Below, in pieces: positions 38,599 to 47,674 of a stretch of DNA of 64,000 nucleotides; position 1 is the first letter of the stretch; every line of letters starts with the position of its first letter. The stretch covers positions 186,001 to 250,000 of the forward strand of contig JBMNGN010000002.1 in NCBI GenBank assembly GCA_050949865.1, written 5' to 3'. The notes beneath the pieces were generated by a model. The model ran no database searches and was not told the DNA's origin. It saw only the letters and a program-made list of their open reading frames with translations. The translations under genes and the position numbers were made by a program. This DNA is from JBMNGN01 sp050949865 (GTDB taxonomy: Bacteria > Bacillota > Syntrophomonadia > Syntrophomonadales > Syntrophomonadaceae).

Positions 38599-40047
38599 TT
38601 GGCAATATTTTTACCGGGAGCACCGAGGAGAAAGTATGGAGAAATAACACCCAATATTACTGTCGGTATATTTAATATTCGTATTCCATTCTGGCACTGG
38701 GGAGTAGAGCCTGTAGAGGTTTTGCAGGCCATGGTAATGTTTGTAACCGGTATGGGGGCAATTGCTGTATTGCAGGACATGTTCGGCATGCCTTTTGAGA
38801 TTGCCCTTACTATAGTGTGTTTTCATGAGCTGACCTACTGTTTGCACCAGTTTATGGGGGACCCGATTATATCGGGATGGATTACCCCGGCTATTCCATT
38901 AACCACAGCGTTTCTGCTTGGTTTTGAAATGGGGCCGGAGAGGATTCACGCCCTGATTGCCCTGCAACTCATGGTAGGAGTAATATTCCTATTCCTGGGG
39001 ATAACGGGTTTGGCTTCCAAACTGCTGTCTATAGTTCCCAAAGCCTTGCAGGCAGGGATAATCCTGGGGGCTGCAATAGCCGCGGTTACCGGTAAATACC
39101 TGTTCTTATCCGGTGTTGGTTATTTTTATACCTATCCGATAAGTATAACCGTGGGTGGGCTTGGGGCCCTGTTTTTATTGTTCTCCAAGTTCTTTCAGGA
39201 AAAAGTCCATGCCAGTAAGGAATTAAACGCCAGGGATATTTTTGTTATGGTTGCCAACTATGGCATGGTTCCCGGACTTATGATAGGAATAATCGTAGGC
39301 TGGATTGTTGGTGAAATACCGCTGCCGGTATTTCAAAAAGGGCTGTTTTTCGTGCCTCATGTCAGGGAGGTTGTATCGAATTTCTCACCACTTAGTATTG
39401 GTTTTCCTCCTTTGCATATCTGGATAGCCGCTATACCGATGGCCTTTATCGCCTATGTTATTGCATTCGGGGATATGGTTATTGGGGCTACTGTTGTGGA
39501 CCAGGCCAACAGGGAATACCGCCTGGATGAGGAAGTAAATTTCAACCCCAACCGCCTGCATATTTTATGCGCTTTCCGTAACTTCCTGGAGGGGAGTTTA
39601 GCTCCTACGGTCACCCTGGCCGGACCCGTATGGGCGGCTATGACGGTGGCGGTTACCGAGAGGTATAAACTGGGACGCAAGGCTATGGACTCCATCTATG
39701 GCGGGGCGGGAAGCTTTAATGTTATGAAATTTACCAGCTGTTTAATCTTGCCCCTGGTATGTATATTCCAGCCGGCCCTTCCGGTGGCTTTATCCTTAAC
39801 CATGCTGATCCAGGCATTTGCCTGCGGCTATGTGGCCATGCATTTGGTTAAGACAAATACTGAAAGGGGTCTGGCAACGGTTATTGGGGGCGCACTGGCT
39901 ATTGGCGGGCCGACCATGGGCTTGGTGATAGGTATTGTACTGTGTCTAGTCCTTTTGGGACCGAGTGCTTTTAAAATGAGCGACGATGCTGATGTGCCTT
40001 CTATAATATCTGGCAAGAAAAAAGATACTCCAAGCACTCCAGCCTAG
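38599..40047 (+). CDS. Multi-pass permease of the adh-AOR module (copy 2)
   Basis: This 482-residue paralogue of the gene at 33565 has the same roughly 12 hydrophobic segments. Its start is TTG where copy 1 has ATG (the surrounding AGTATATTNTGGCAA aligns), which would lower translation. The first 90 residues are nearly identical; later transmembrane segments and the cytoplasmic loop VHASKELNARDIF differ more, about 33 changes in all plus a diverged tail. Substrate unknown. Confidence 0.85.
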   Translation: MAIFLPGAPRRKYGEITPNITVGIFNIRIPFWHWGVEPVEVLQAMVMFVTGMGAIAVLQDMFGMPFEIALTIVCFHELTYCLHQFMGDPIISGWITPAIPLTTAFLLGFEMGPERIHALIALQLMVGVIFLFLGITGLASKLLSIVPKALQAGIILGAAIAAVTGKYLFLSGVGYFYTYPISITVGGLGALFLLFSKFFQEKVHASKELNARDIFVMVANYGMVPGLMIGIIVGWIVGEIPLPVFQKGLFFVPHVREVVSNFSPLSIGFPPLHIWIAAIPMAFIAYVIAFGDMVIGATVVDQANREYRLDEEVNFNPNRLHILCAFRNFLEGSLAPTVTLAGPVWAAMTVAVTERYKLGRKAMDSIYGGAGSFNVMKFTSCLILPLVCIFQPALPVALSLTMLIQAFACGYVAMHLVKTNTERGLATVIGGALAIGGPTMGLVIGIVLCLVLLGPSAFKMSDDADVPSIISGKKKDTPSTPA

Positions 40048-40073
40048 AAATGGGCGGCAATATAATTTTTCAT

Positions 40074-40168
40074 GCTCTGCGAGCCTTAGCACCTGAAGCC
40101 TCAGGTATGGTGGATGGCCGATAGGGTGCAGCAGGAAACCGCTGCACCTCCCGTTTGGAAAGTAGAGC
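40074..40168 (+). ncRNA. Moco/Tuco-type riboswitch, copy 2
   Basis: This repeats the leader at 35055-35149 almost exactly: GGTGCAGC/GCTGCACC (40125-40148) around AGGAAACC, and P1 GCTCT/AGAGC. The one clear change in a stem, T at 35083 to C at 40102, turns a G-U pair into G-C, so the fold is preserved. The ribosome-site complement CACCTCC (40145-40151) and the AOR site GGAGGTG are also kept. Confidence 0.88.
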
Positions 40169-40225
40169 TTGGGTTTTTTAAAATTTATCAAGCCAGACTT
40201 GGTTTTGTAAACGGAGGTGTAGTAT

Positions 40226-41941
40226 ATGGCTAAGATTGTAAGGGTAAATGTAACCCGTGGAGAAGTGTCAATCGAAGCGGTTCCGGAAAGCTACAGGATG
40301 TTAGGCGGAAGGGGTTTAACTTCCAGGATTGTACTGGATGAAGTAGATCCTAACTGTGAGCCCTTAGGCGGATTAAATAAGCTGGTCATTGCTCCCGGGC
40401 TCTTAACCGGAACTAATGCTCCCAGCTCAGCCCGGATATCAATCGGGGCGAAAAGCCCTTTAACGGGTGGAATTAAGGAAAGCAATGCCGGGGGTACGGT
40501 AGCTAGAAAACTGGCCCGGTTAGGGATTAAAGCAATAATAATTGAGGGAAAACCTCTTGATAAAAGCAGTTATATACTAAATATTAATAACCATGAAATT
40601 TCCCTGTTACCTGCCCAGGACCTGTCGGGTTTAGGCAATTATGAAACAGTGGCCAGGCTGCAGGAGAAATATGGCGCCAATATAGGGGTTATCTCCATAG
40701 GCCAGGCAGGAGAAGCGAAGATGAGCAATGCCAGTGTAGCTATAACCGATATGGAAGGTTTGCCTACCAGGCATTGCGGCCGGGGCGGAATGGGAGCAGT
40801 AATGGGCTCCAAAGGGATAAAGGCAATCATAGTAGATGACAGCGGAAGTTCCCAGCTGTTGATTGAAATAGAGGATAAAGAAGGGTTCAATGAAATATGC
40901 CGCAGTTTGGCCAAAACCCTGATAGAAACCAAAGTTGGTTTAAAGAATTTTGGCACAGCAGGCTTAGTAGATCCCACGGCCGCCGTTGGAGCTTTTCCCA
41001 CCCGCAATTACAGCCGGGGCTATTTTGAAAACAAGGACAAGATCAACGGCAAGGCTCTACAGGACCTGATCGTGGAACGGGGCGGCAAATATGGGCACTC
41101 GTGTTCACCGGGATGTGTAATCAGGTGTTCCAATGTGGTGCATGATGCAGAAGGCAAATATCTTACCTCAGGTCTGGAATATGAAACCATAGGGCTATGC
41201 GGATCCAACCTGGAGGTTGATTCTCTGGATGTAATATCCGCTATCAACTACAAGTGTGATGACTATGGAATAGATACCATGGAAACGGGAGCAGCGATAG
41301 GGGTAGCCATGGAGGCTGGGATAGCAAAATTCGGAGATGGAGAGGCAGCCATAAAACTGGTTGATGAAATTGGCAATAATACGTTAACAGGTAGGATCCT
41401 CGGGCAAGGGAGCGACAATTACCGGCAAGGTACTTGGGAGTAACCAGGGTTCCGGCGGTAAAGGGCCAATCATTCGCCGCCTATGATCCCCGGGCCATGA
41501 AGGGGAATGCCTACACCTATGCAACAACCCCGATGGGTGCTGACCACACCGCAGGGAACTGTCTGCCCGGCCGTGGAGCATGGCGGGGACTCAGTAGACC
41601 CCAATAAGAAGGACTACTATCTGGAAGTATCGCGGGATCTGCAGATATATGCAACGGTTTTGGATGTAATGGGATTCTGCAATTTCGTGGGGATATCGCC
41701 GGCGGAGATGGAGATCATAGCCAAATTGCTAAGTAAAGCCACCGGCAAGGAAGTAACGGTTGCAGACGTAGAAGAAATCGGCAAGGATACCATAAGAACC
41801 GAGCTGGAGTTCAACCGCCGGGCAGGATTCACCAAGGCCGACGACCGTTTGCCTGAATTCTGCAAATTTGAGAAACTCCCGCCCAAAGATTTATACAATG
41901 ATATAGAGGATGAGGAATTGGATAGAGTCCTGGATTTTTAA
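40226..41941 (+). pseudogene. Aldehyde ferredoxin oxidoreductase, copy 2, frameshifted
   Basis: Near-identical to the AOR at 35207: about six residue differences in the first 395. Relative to copy 1 it has extra single bases near 41406 (GGGCAAGGG) and 41437 (CTTGGGAG), which bring a stop at 41443. It shares the insertion near 41570 after GNCLPG. The three +1 shifts together restore the original frame, so the C-terminal part reads well to the end (DDRLPEFCKFEKLPPKDLYNDI, LDRVLDF), unlike copy 1. A corrected protein would be about 570 residues. The cluster cysteines and riboswitch leader are present. A MoaD-like gene follows after 19 bases. Confidence 0.85.
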
Positions 41942-41960
41942 GAATAAGCGAGGCTTAAGT

Positions 41961-42200
41961 ATGGAAGTATTTCTTAAGTTATATGCTCAACTTGAAAAAT
42001 ATATCCTGCAGCCCGATCAGAATGGGGTTACAACTCTATCACTATCCGAAAACTGTACAGTCGGCGAGATGTTGAAAAGTGTAGGAATACCATCCGGTGA
42101 GGCTGGTTTTATACTATTGAACGGAAATGCCGCGCAGGAGGAACAAAAGCTCAAAACAGGGGATCGGGTAGAAGTATTTCCCCCTCTTGAGGGTGGATAA
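41961..42200 (+). CDS. MoaD/ThiS-family sulfur carrier protein
   Basis: This 79-residue beta-grasp protein ends in VEVFPPLEGG; the C-terminal Gly-Gly is the site of adenylation and thiocarboxylate formation. MoaD-type carriers supply sulfur to the pterin dithiolene of molybdenum or tungsten cofactor. Its place directly after AOR points to cofactor supply for that enzyme. The ATG at 41961 has GAGG upstream; a longer frame overlapping the end of AOR is less likely. There is no counterpart after the first AOR copy. Confidence 0.88.
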   Translation: MEVFLKLYAQLEKYILQPDQNGVTTLSLSENCTVGEMLKSVGIPSGEAGFILLNGNAAQEEQKLKTGDRVEVFPPLEGG

Positions 42201-42224
42201 GCTAACCAGGCATCCAGACAAAAC

Positions 42225-42332
42225 AGGGAACGGTCCTGCTGTATGTACCTAAAGGAAGTCCTTCAGAGATTTTGGATTAGGAGGGAATAAATTCTGAAGC
42301 AAGCTCGCCGGATAACAAGCAGACCGTTCCCT
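42225..42332. repeat. REP/MITE-like inverted repeat element
   Basis: AGGGAACGGTCCTGCT (42225-42240) and AGCAGACCGTTCCCT (42318-42332) pair with one bulged base; inside, CTTCAGA and TCTGAAG form a second stem. The outer arm resembles the arm of the hairpin at 49532 (GGGGACGGTTCTGTTGT), suggesting one repeat family. It occupies part of the 367-base gap 42201-42567. The gap also has a TATAAT at 42461, a possible -10 for the hdr operon, with no good -35. Confidence 0.65.
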
Positions 42333-42567
42333 ATTTCTTGTTTAAGGAAATACGGCAGGAATATGACTATAGAGGGAATTAGTATATACTTTTACCATTA
42401 ATTAATCTCAAAAATGGCTAGTTAACAAAATATTAACACCAATATGATGATTAATTGTATTATAATAAGGTATCATGCCATAAACGGAATATATATATGC
42501 TAAAGCACAAGAAAAAGTTTACAAATCAATTGGCTTATAACTCCAGTTAAAGAAAGGGGCGACCTTT

Positions 42568-43131
42568 ATGGGAGGTGCGGTTAAGCCTACTCAGCCCAAG
42601 GTAAAAACGCTAGTAGCAAAACTAGAGTACGATGCAGGAACCAGTGTCAGTCTTTGTTATCAATGCGGGAAGTGTTCTGCCGGGTGTCCGGTGGCATTTG
42701 CCATGGATTATACCCCCAGGCAGATTATCCGGTTGCTACAACTGGGTCTGGAACAAGAAGCCTTGGAGGCAAAAAGCATATGGATTTGTGCCAGTTGTGA
42801 AACATGTTCTACCCGGTGCCCTCGGGGAGTTGAAATAGCTTCCTTGATGGATGCCTTGCGGCGGGAAGCTTTGGCCCAGGGCAAGGTAAACGATAAAAAA
42901 GTGGCCGAGTTTAATAAGGCCTTCCTGGGCAGTGTAAAGCAATTTGGCCGGGTTTTTGAGGCTGGGCTGTTATTGCAGCACAATCTAATGACCAAGCAAT
43001 TCTTAAAAGATGCCCATTTAGGGTTGCCAATGATGAAACGCGGTAAACTGGGGATATTTCCCGAAAAGATAAAAGGTAGAAGCGAGATAAAAAGAATATT
43101 TGAGCGCGCTTCAGAACTGGGGGGTGAATAA
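42568..43131 (+). CDS. hdrC: Heterodisulfide reductase-like subunit C
   Basis: This 187-residue iron-sulfur protein has two [4Fe-4S] motifs, CYQCGKCSAGCP (about residues 31-42) and CASCETCSTRCP (about 74-85). In HdrABC complexes HdrC carries electrons between HdrA and HdrB. The ATG start follows GAAAGGGGCG. First gene of a seven-gene run hdrC-hdrB-hdrA-flxD-flxC-flxB-flxA; hdrB follows at once. Confidence 0.95.
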   Translation: MGGAVKPTQPKVKTLVAKLEYDAGTSVSLCYQCGKCSAGCPVAFAMDYTPRQIIRLLQLGLEQEALEAKSIWICASCETCSTRCPRGVEIASLMDALRREALAQGKVNDKKVAEFNKAFLGSVKQFGRVFEAGLLLQHNLMTKQFLKDAHLGLPMMKRGKLGIFPEKIKGRSEIKRIFERASELGGE

Positions 43132-43133
43132 GG

Positions 43134-44303
43134 ATGAAGATGGCATATTTCCCCGGTTGTTCTCTTGAAGCAAGCGCGGTAGAATACGGGCTTTCCACTA
43201 GAAGGACCGCTGAAATAATGGGAGTGGAACTGGTTGAAATAGAGGATTGGAACTGCTGCGGGGCGACTTCCGGACACAGTACCAATAAGCTATTATCTCT
43301 TGCCCTTCCGGCCAGGAATTTGGCCATAGCTGAAAAAAGCGGATTGGATATCCTGGCTCCATGTGCGGCCTGCTACAATCGGCTGAGTACTACTGAGCAT
43401 ACGGTAAGAAACAATGATCAAATGCGGCAGAAGATTGAAAAGGTTATTGAAATGGAGTGTCAAGGCAAGACCCAGATCTTTTCAGTGTTAAATCTGCTCA
43501 CCGACCAGGTGGGAATAGGCGATATAGGTAAAAAGGTGAAATCACCCCTTAAGGGGATGAAGGCGGCCTGTTATTATGGATGTCTTTTGGTTAGGCCCCA
43601 GGAGCATACCGGATTTGATGATACTGAGGATCCAAAAACCATGGACCAAATTGTTCAAGCCCTGGGGGCAAAAACGGTTGAGTGGGCTTTTAAGACTGAG
43701 TGCTGTGGCGCGTCCCTGGCAACTTCACGGCCTGAAATTGGGGCTAAAATAACCTACGAGATTATCAGAAACGCCAGGGAATCAGGCGCTGAGTGTCTGG
43801 TTACCGCCTGTCCGCTTTGTATGATGAATTTGGATATGCGCCAGGGTACAGTTAAGCAAAGATATAAGCTTGATTATGATATGCCGATTTATTATGTTAC
43901 TGAATTAATCGCCATAGCTTGTGGCGATAAACCGGAAGATGTTGGAGTGCATCGTCATTTCGTAGATGCCGTGGGATATTTGCATTCTCTGGCTGCTAAG
44001 GCTGAAGAGGAAGTACCGGTTAAACAAGTGACCAGCAAAGGTGAGCCGGAGGCGGATAATGATGCCGAAGGAAAACAAAAAAAGATTGATGCTATGATAA
44101 AAGTGTTGCAAAAAAACCCGGATAAACCATTGGGCAAGTTGATTGAAGACCAGGAGCAGGTTAAGATCCTAGTTCAATTGATTAACGAGGATGAAAAAAA
44201 GCTGGCTCGTTTGGCTGAAGCCATGGTAAGCGACAGGGATAAAGCGGTTAAGGTTGCCAATGCTTATATTACCGGTGAGTTAAAAAAGCGAGGGAAGCAA
44301 TAG
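43134..44303 (+). CDS. hdrB: Heterodisulfide reductase-like subunit B
   Basis: This 389-residue protein has two CCG domains: WNCCGATSGHS with APCAACYNRL, and ECCGASLATSRPEIG with TACPLCMMNLDMRQ. These bind the noncubane [4Fe-4S] clusters that reduce disulfides in HdrB. About 95 residues follow the second CCG domain (from VPVKQVTSKGE, charged and helical), an extension beyond the usual 290-300 residues. The natural disulfide substrate in bacteria is unsettled; DsrC is proposed in some. Confidence 0.95.
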   Translation: MKMAYFPGCSLEASAVEYGLSTRRTAEIMGVELVEIEDWNCCGATSGHSTNKLLSLALPARNLAIAEKSGLDILAPCAACYNRLSTTEHTVRNNDQMRQKIEKVIEMECQGKTQIFSVLNLLTDQVGIGDIGKKVKSPLKGMKAACYYGCLLVRPQEHTGFDDTEDPKTMDQIVQALGAKTVEWAFKTECCGASLATSRPEIGAKITYEIIRNARESGAECLVTACPLCMMNLDMRQGTVKQRYKLDYDMPIYYVTELIAIACGDKPEDVGVHRHFVDAVGYLHSLAAKAEEEVPVKQVTSKGEPEADNDAEGKQKKIDAMIKVLQKNPDKPLGKLIEDQEQVKILVQLINEDEKKLARLAEAMVSDRDKAVKVANAYITGELKKRGKQ

Positions 44304-44354
44304 CGTATAGTCATACGGGATTGTGACCGATAACGATTAAAGGGGAGATGGAGG

Positions 44355-46340
44355 ATGAAAAAGCGCGTAGGCGTATTTGTGTGTGAATGCGGCACCAATA
44401 TTGCTTCGGTAGTTGACACAGAGAAAGTGGCCGAAATGGCAAGACAAACCCCTGGAGTTATCTATGCTACTACCTATAAATATATGTGCTCAGACCCTGG
44501 CCAGGAATTGATTAGAAATGCCATAAAAGAGCACCAACTTGAGCAGGTAGTCGTTGCCTCGTGCTCACCGCGTATGCATGAAAAAACATTTCGTAAAGCG
44601 GTTGAAGCTGGAGGTTTAAACGGGTATTTATTTGAAATGGTGAATATCCGGGAGCAGGACTCATGGGTTCATCATGATCGTGATAAGGCCACCAAGAAGG
44701 CTATCGATCTGATGAGAATGGGTGTCGCCAAGGTTTTGCGCAACAAACCATTGCAGATATCAACCATTCCGATAACCAAAAAGGCCTTGGTAGTTGGCGG
44801 GGGTATTGCTGGAATGCAGGCGGCGCTTGATATTGCTGAAGCAGGCTACCAGGTTGTCCTGGTGGAGAAGGAGGCCAGCATTGGAGGCAAGATGACTCAA
44901 CTGGATAAAACCTTTCCCACCATGGACTGTGCAGCTTGAATTGGCACTCCCAAAATGGTAGCTGCGTCGCAGCACCCTAACATTAAACTGATAACTTATG
45001 CGGAAGTAGTTAAAGTAACTGGATATATTGGAAATTTCAATGTAACTATTAAAAAGAGGCCTAAATATGTGGATTGGGATGCTTGTACAGGATGTGGAAC
45101 CTGTATTGATAAGTGCCCAACCAAAAAGCTAAAAGACGAGTTTGACCTGGGACTCGGTTTGAGGACTGCGATTCATAAACTGTTTCCCCAGGCAGTACCG
45201 GGTAAGCCTTATATTGATGCCGAAAACTGCTTAAAGCTTACTAAAGATAAATGCGGTATATGCGAGAAGGTATGCCCAACCAAGGCGGTTAATTTTAAGG
45301 ATCAGGAAGAGCTGGTGACTGAGGAAGTAGGAGCCATTGTAATGGCTACCGGATATGATTTGTTTGAATGGGAAAAAAGCTATGGCGAATACGGATATGG
45401 TAAATATCCTGACGTTATAAGCAGCCTGGCTTTTGAAAGATTGGTAAGCGCCGGTGGTCCCACTGGCGGGAAAATACAAAGGCCATCTGATGGAAAAGAA
45501 CCCAAGAAAGTAGCTTTTATTAAATGTGTTGGGTCCAGGGATGACACCAAGGGTAAAAGCTATTGTTCCCGGGCGTGCTGTATGTATACGGCCAAGCATG
45601 CCTATCAGGTGAAAGATAAGATAGAAAATAGTGAAGCATACGTGTTCTATATGGATGTCCGGACAGCCGGCAAAAACTATGAAGAGTTTTACCAGCGGTC
45701 ATTAAATGCCGGAGCCAAATATATCCGGGGAAGGGTAAGCAAAATCTACCCCAGGGGAGACAGCTTGGTATTAAAGACTGAAGACACTTTGCTGGGCAGG
45801 CCGATGGAAGTGGAGGCCGATTTGGTTGTGCTGGCCACCGCTATGGTTCCGTCGGAAGGTTCGCTAGATTTGGCCAAGGCCATTGGCTTTTCTACAGATA
45901 AGGACGGCTTTTTCCAGGAAGCCCACCCCAAGCTTCAACCAGTAGAGACATTTGCTGCCGGTGTATATCTTGCCGGAGCTTGCCAGGGCCCGAAGGATAT
46001 CCCGGATACAGTTGCCCAGTCCAGTGCAGCAGCAGCTAAGGTCTGCGGTATTTTCTCCAAGCAGGAACTGGCCACAGAACCTATGGTTTCAGAGGTTGAC
46101 CCGGTTAAGTGTTCCGGTTGTGCCCTGTGCGTGCCAATCTGCCCGTATAATGCCATATCCCTGGTTGAAATCAAAGACCGGGGCCACCATGGACCTTTTG
46201 TGAGGAACATCGCCCAGGTCAACAGCAGCCTGTGCCAGGGATGCGGCGCATGTATTCCGGCCTGCCGGACTGCAGCATTGAGCTTGAAGGGCTTTACCAG
46301 TGAACAACTAGTATCGGAGGTGGATGCATTATGTCTATAA
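44355..46340 (+). CDS. hdrA: Heterodisulfide reductase-like subunit A, selenoprotein
   Basis: Reading the TGA at 44937-44939 as selenocysteine joins two open frames into one 661-residue HdrA. The context MDC-A-A-Sec-IGTPKM is where HdrA proteins have Cys (DCxxCI.TPKM). In order: N-terminal VFVCECGTNI, the FAD Rossmann motif ALVVGGGIAGMQAALDIAEAG, Sec195, a ferredoxin pair (CTGCGTCIDKCP and CGICEKVCP), a second FAD region and a C-terminal 2x[4Fe-4S] ferredoxin (CSGCALCVPICP, CQGCGACIPAC). HdrA is the flavin-bifurcating subunit. A SECIS-like hairpin follows the UGA. It overlaps flxD by ten bases. Confidence 0.93.
44957..44976 (+). promoter_or_regulatory. SECIS-like hairpin in hdrA
   Basis: GGT-A-GCTGC, loop GTC, GCAGC-ACC: an 8-bp stem with one bulged A and a tri-loop, starting 17 bases after the UGA (44937-44939). 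Bacterial SECIS elements are hairpins about 15-35 bases downstream of the UGA, with a bulge and a small G/U-containing loop, and bind SelB. Being coding sequence, it also encodes MVAASQHP. Confidence 0.75.
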
Positions 46341-46759
46341 GGGATAATTGGGAACCCAAAGTAATTGTTTTTGCCTGTAACTGGTGCAGCTATGCAGCAG
46401 CTGATTTGGCAGGCTTAAACCATTTGGAATACCCTGCTGAAGTGAGAATCATACGAACTCCTTGTTCGGGCAGGATGGACCCGATGCTAGTGTTGCGAGC
46501 CTTTAACCGGGGGGCAGACGGCGTTTTGCTCTCGGGATGACACCCTGGCGAATGCCACTATGGTAGTGGCAATTACTATAACCGCAGGCGTCATACTATT
46601 ATGAAAAACCTGATGGAGCATATTGGAATTGAACCTGAAAGGTATAGGACTGCCTGGATATCGGGAGCTGAGGGGATTAAGTTTAAGGAGACTATGGTAA
46701 AACTGGTCGAAGAAATTACCAAGCTTGGGCCAAACAGAAAGCTGAGGGATGCAAGATGA
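46331..46759 (+). CDS. flxD: FlxD/MvhD-like electron-transfer subunit, selenoprotein
   Basis: Reading TGA 46538-46540 as selenocysteine gives a 142-residue MvhD-type [2Fe-2S] protein: CNWCSYAAADLAG, RTPCSGRMDP, then GADGVLLSG-Sec70-HPGECHYGSGNYYNRRR, where relatives have Cys in SGCHPGDCHY. MvhD passes electrons from a donor module to HdrA. A perfect 7-bp hairpin follows the UGA. The start overlaps the end of hdrA with GGAGGTG upstream, and its stop overlaps the flxC start by four bases (ATGA). Without the Sec reading, only a 69-residue fragment would be called. Confidence 0.92.
46554..46570 (+). promoter_or_regulatory. SECIS-like hairpin in flxD
   Basis: GCCACTA (46554-46560), loop TGG, TAGTGGC (46564-46570): a perfect 7-bp stem starting 13 bases after the UGA at 46538-46540. 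The apical GGU-containing loop is typical of bacterial SECIS elements. Confidence 0.8.
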
Positions 46760-47661
46760 CAGGTATAACTAATAAAATCAGAGAGATTGCAGCCAGGCTT
46801 TTAAAAGATAAGCAAGTCGATCTATTCATGGCCTGGGAAAAAGGAGAGCTGGATTACCAGGTAAAGCCATATTTTGCCCGAACCCCGGAGGAAACGGACC
46901 GGATGGTTTTTAATGATTACTGTATACAAAGCTTGTCCAATAGCCTATTAAAATTCAGAGACGGACTGGAGAAAATAGGAATAGTGGTCAAGGGCTGTGA
47001 TTCACGAGGAATAGTCAGGTTGCTGGAAGATAACCAGATTACCCGTGATCGCTTATATATTATTGGCGTATGCTGCCCGGGGATGAAAGATCCCTTAAAA
47101 GCTGCTCTGAACGATTCGGGTTTCAAAAAGCCGTCTGAAGATGTGCCGTTGGCGGACAAGTGTTTGAAGTGTCAACAGCCGAATCCGGTGATTTATGATG
47201 AGATTCTGGGACAGGAGAGAGTACCTGATGTAACAGGGGAAAGGTTCTCCCTGGTACGTGATTTGGAGAATAAAACCCCGGATGAAAGGTACGCCTTTTT
47301 TGAAGATATATTATCCAGGTGTATTCGCTGTTACGCCTGCCGTCAAGTTTGTGTAGCCTGCAACTGCCGAACCTGTATATTTGATGAGACCAGACCCCAG
47401 TGGGTTGGACGGGAAACCAGTGTCACCGACAACCTGATGTACCACCTGGTAAAGGCTTGGCATATGGCCGGAAGATGCGTGGAGTGCGGAGAGTGTGAAA
47501 GGGTTTGTCCGGTTGATATACCCTTAATGTTAATAAACGAGAAGCTTATCCAAGATGTGAACAAATATTTCGGGCCGTATGAAGCGGGTATGGAGTATGT
47601 TGAAGGTGCTAAACCCCCGCTTAGTGTGTATCGGGAAAATGACCCGGACGATTTTATATAA
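46756..47661 (+). CDS. flxC: FlxC-like iron-sulfur subunit
   Basis: This 301-residue protein has an FrhB-like N-terminal part (VVKGCDSRGIVRLLEDNQ, IGVCCPGM, CLKCQQPNP), then two ferredoxin motifs: CIRCYACRQVCVACNC and CVECGECERVCP. It matches FlxC, the ferredoxin subunit of the flavin oxidoreductase FlxABCD, and resembles formate dehydrogenase or F420-hydrogenase beta-type proteins. Translationally coupled to flxD. Confidence 0.9.
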   Translation: MTGITNKIREIAARLLKDKQVDLFMAWEKGELDYQVKPYFARTPEETDRMVFNDYCIQSLSNSLLKFRDGLEKIGIVVKGCDSRGIVRLLEDNQITRDRLYIIGVCCPGMKDPLKAALNDSGFKKPSEDVPLADKCLKCQQPNPVIYDEILGQERVPDVTGERFSLVRDLENKTPDERYAFFEDILSRCIRCYACRQVCVACNCRTCIFDETRPQWVGRETSVTDNLMYHLVKAWHMAGRCVECGECERVCPVDIPLMLINEKLIQDVNKYFGPYEAGMEYVEGAKPPLSVYRENDPDDFI

Positions 47662-47674
47662 GGGGGGAGATAGA

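Noticed and set aside
42708..43277. A 189-codon frame antisense to hdrC/hdrB
   Set aside because: It is a shadow of the well-supported hdr genes.
44937..44939. TGA in hdrA as a true stop giving two truncated genes
   Set aside because: The frame resumes in phase, the TGA replaces an invariant Cys, and a SECIS-like hairpin follows. The downstream part has no ribosome site of its own at a proper distance.
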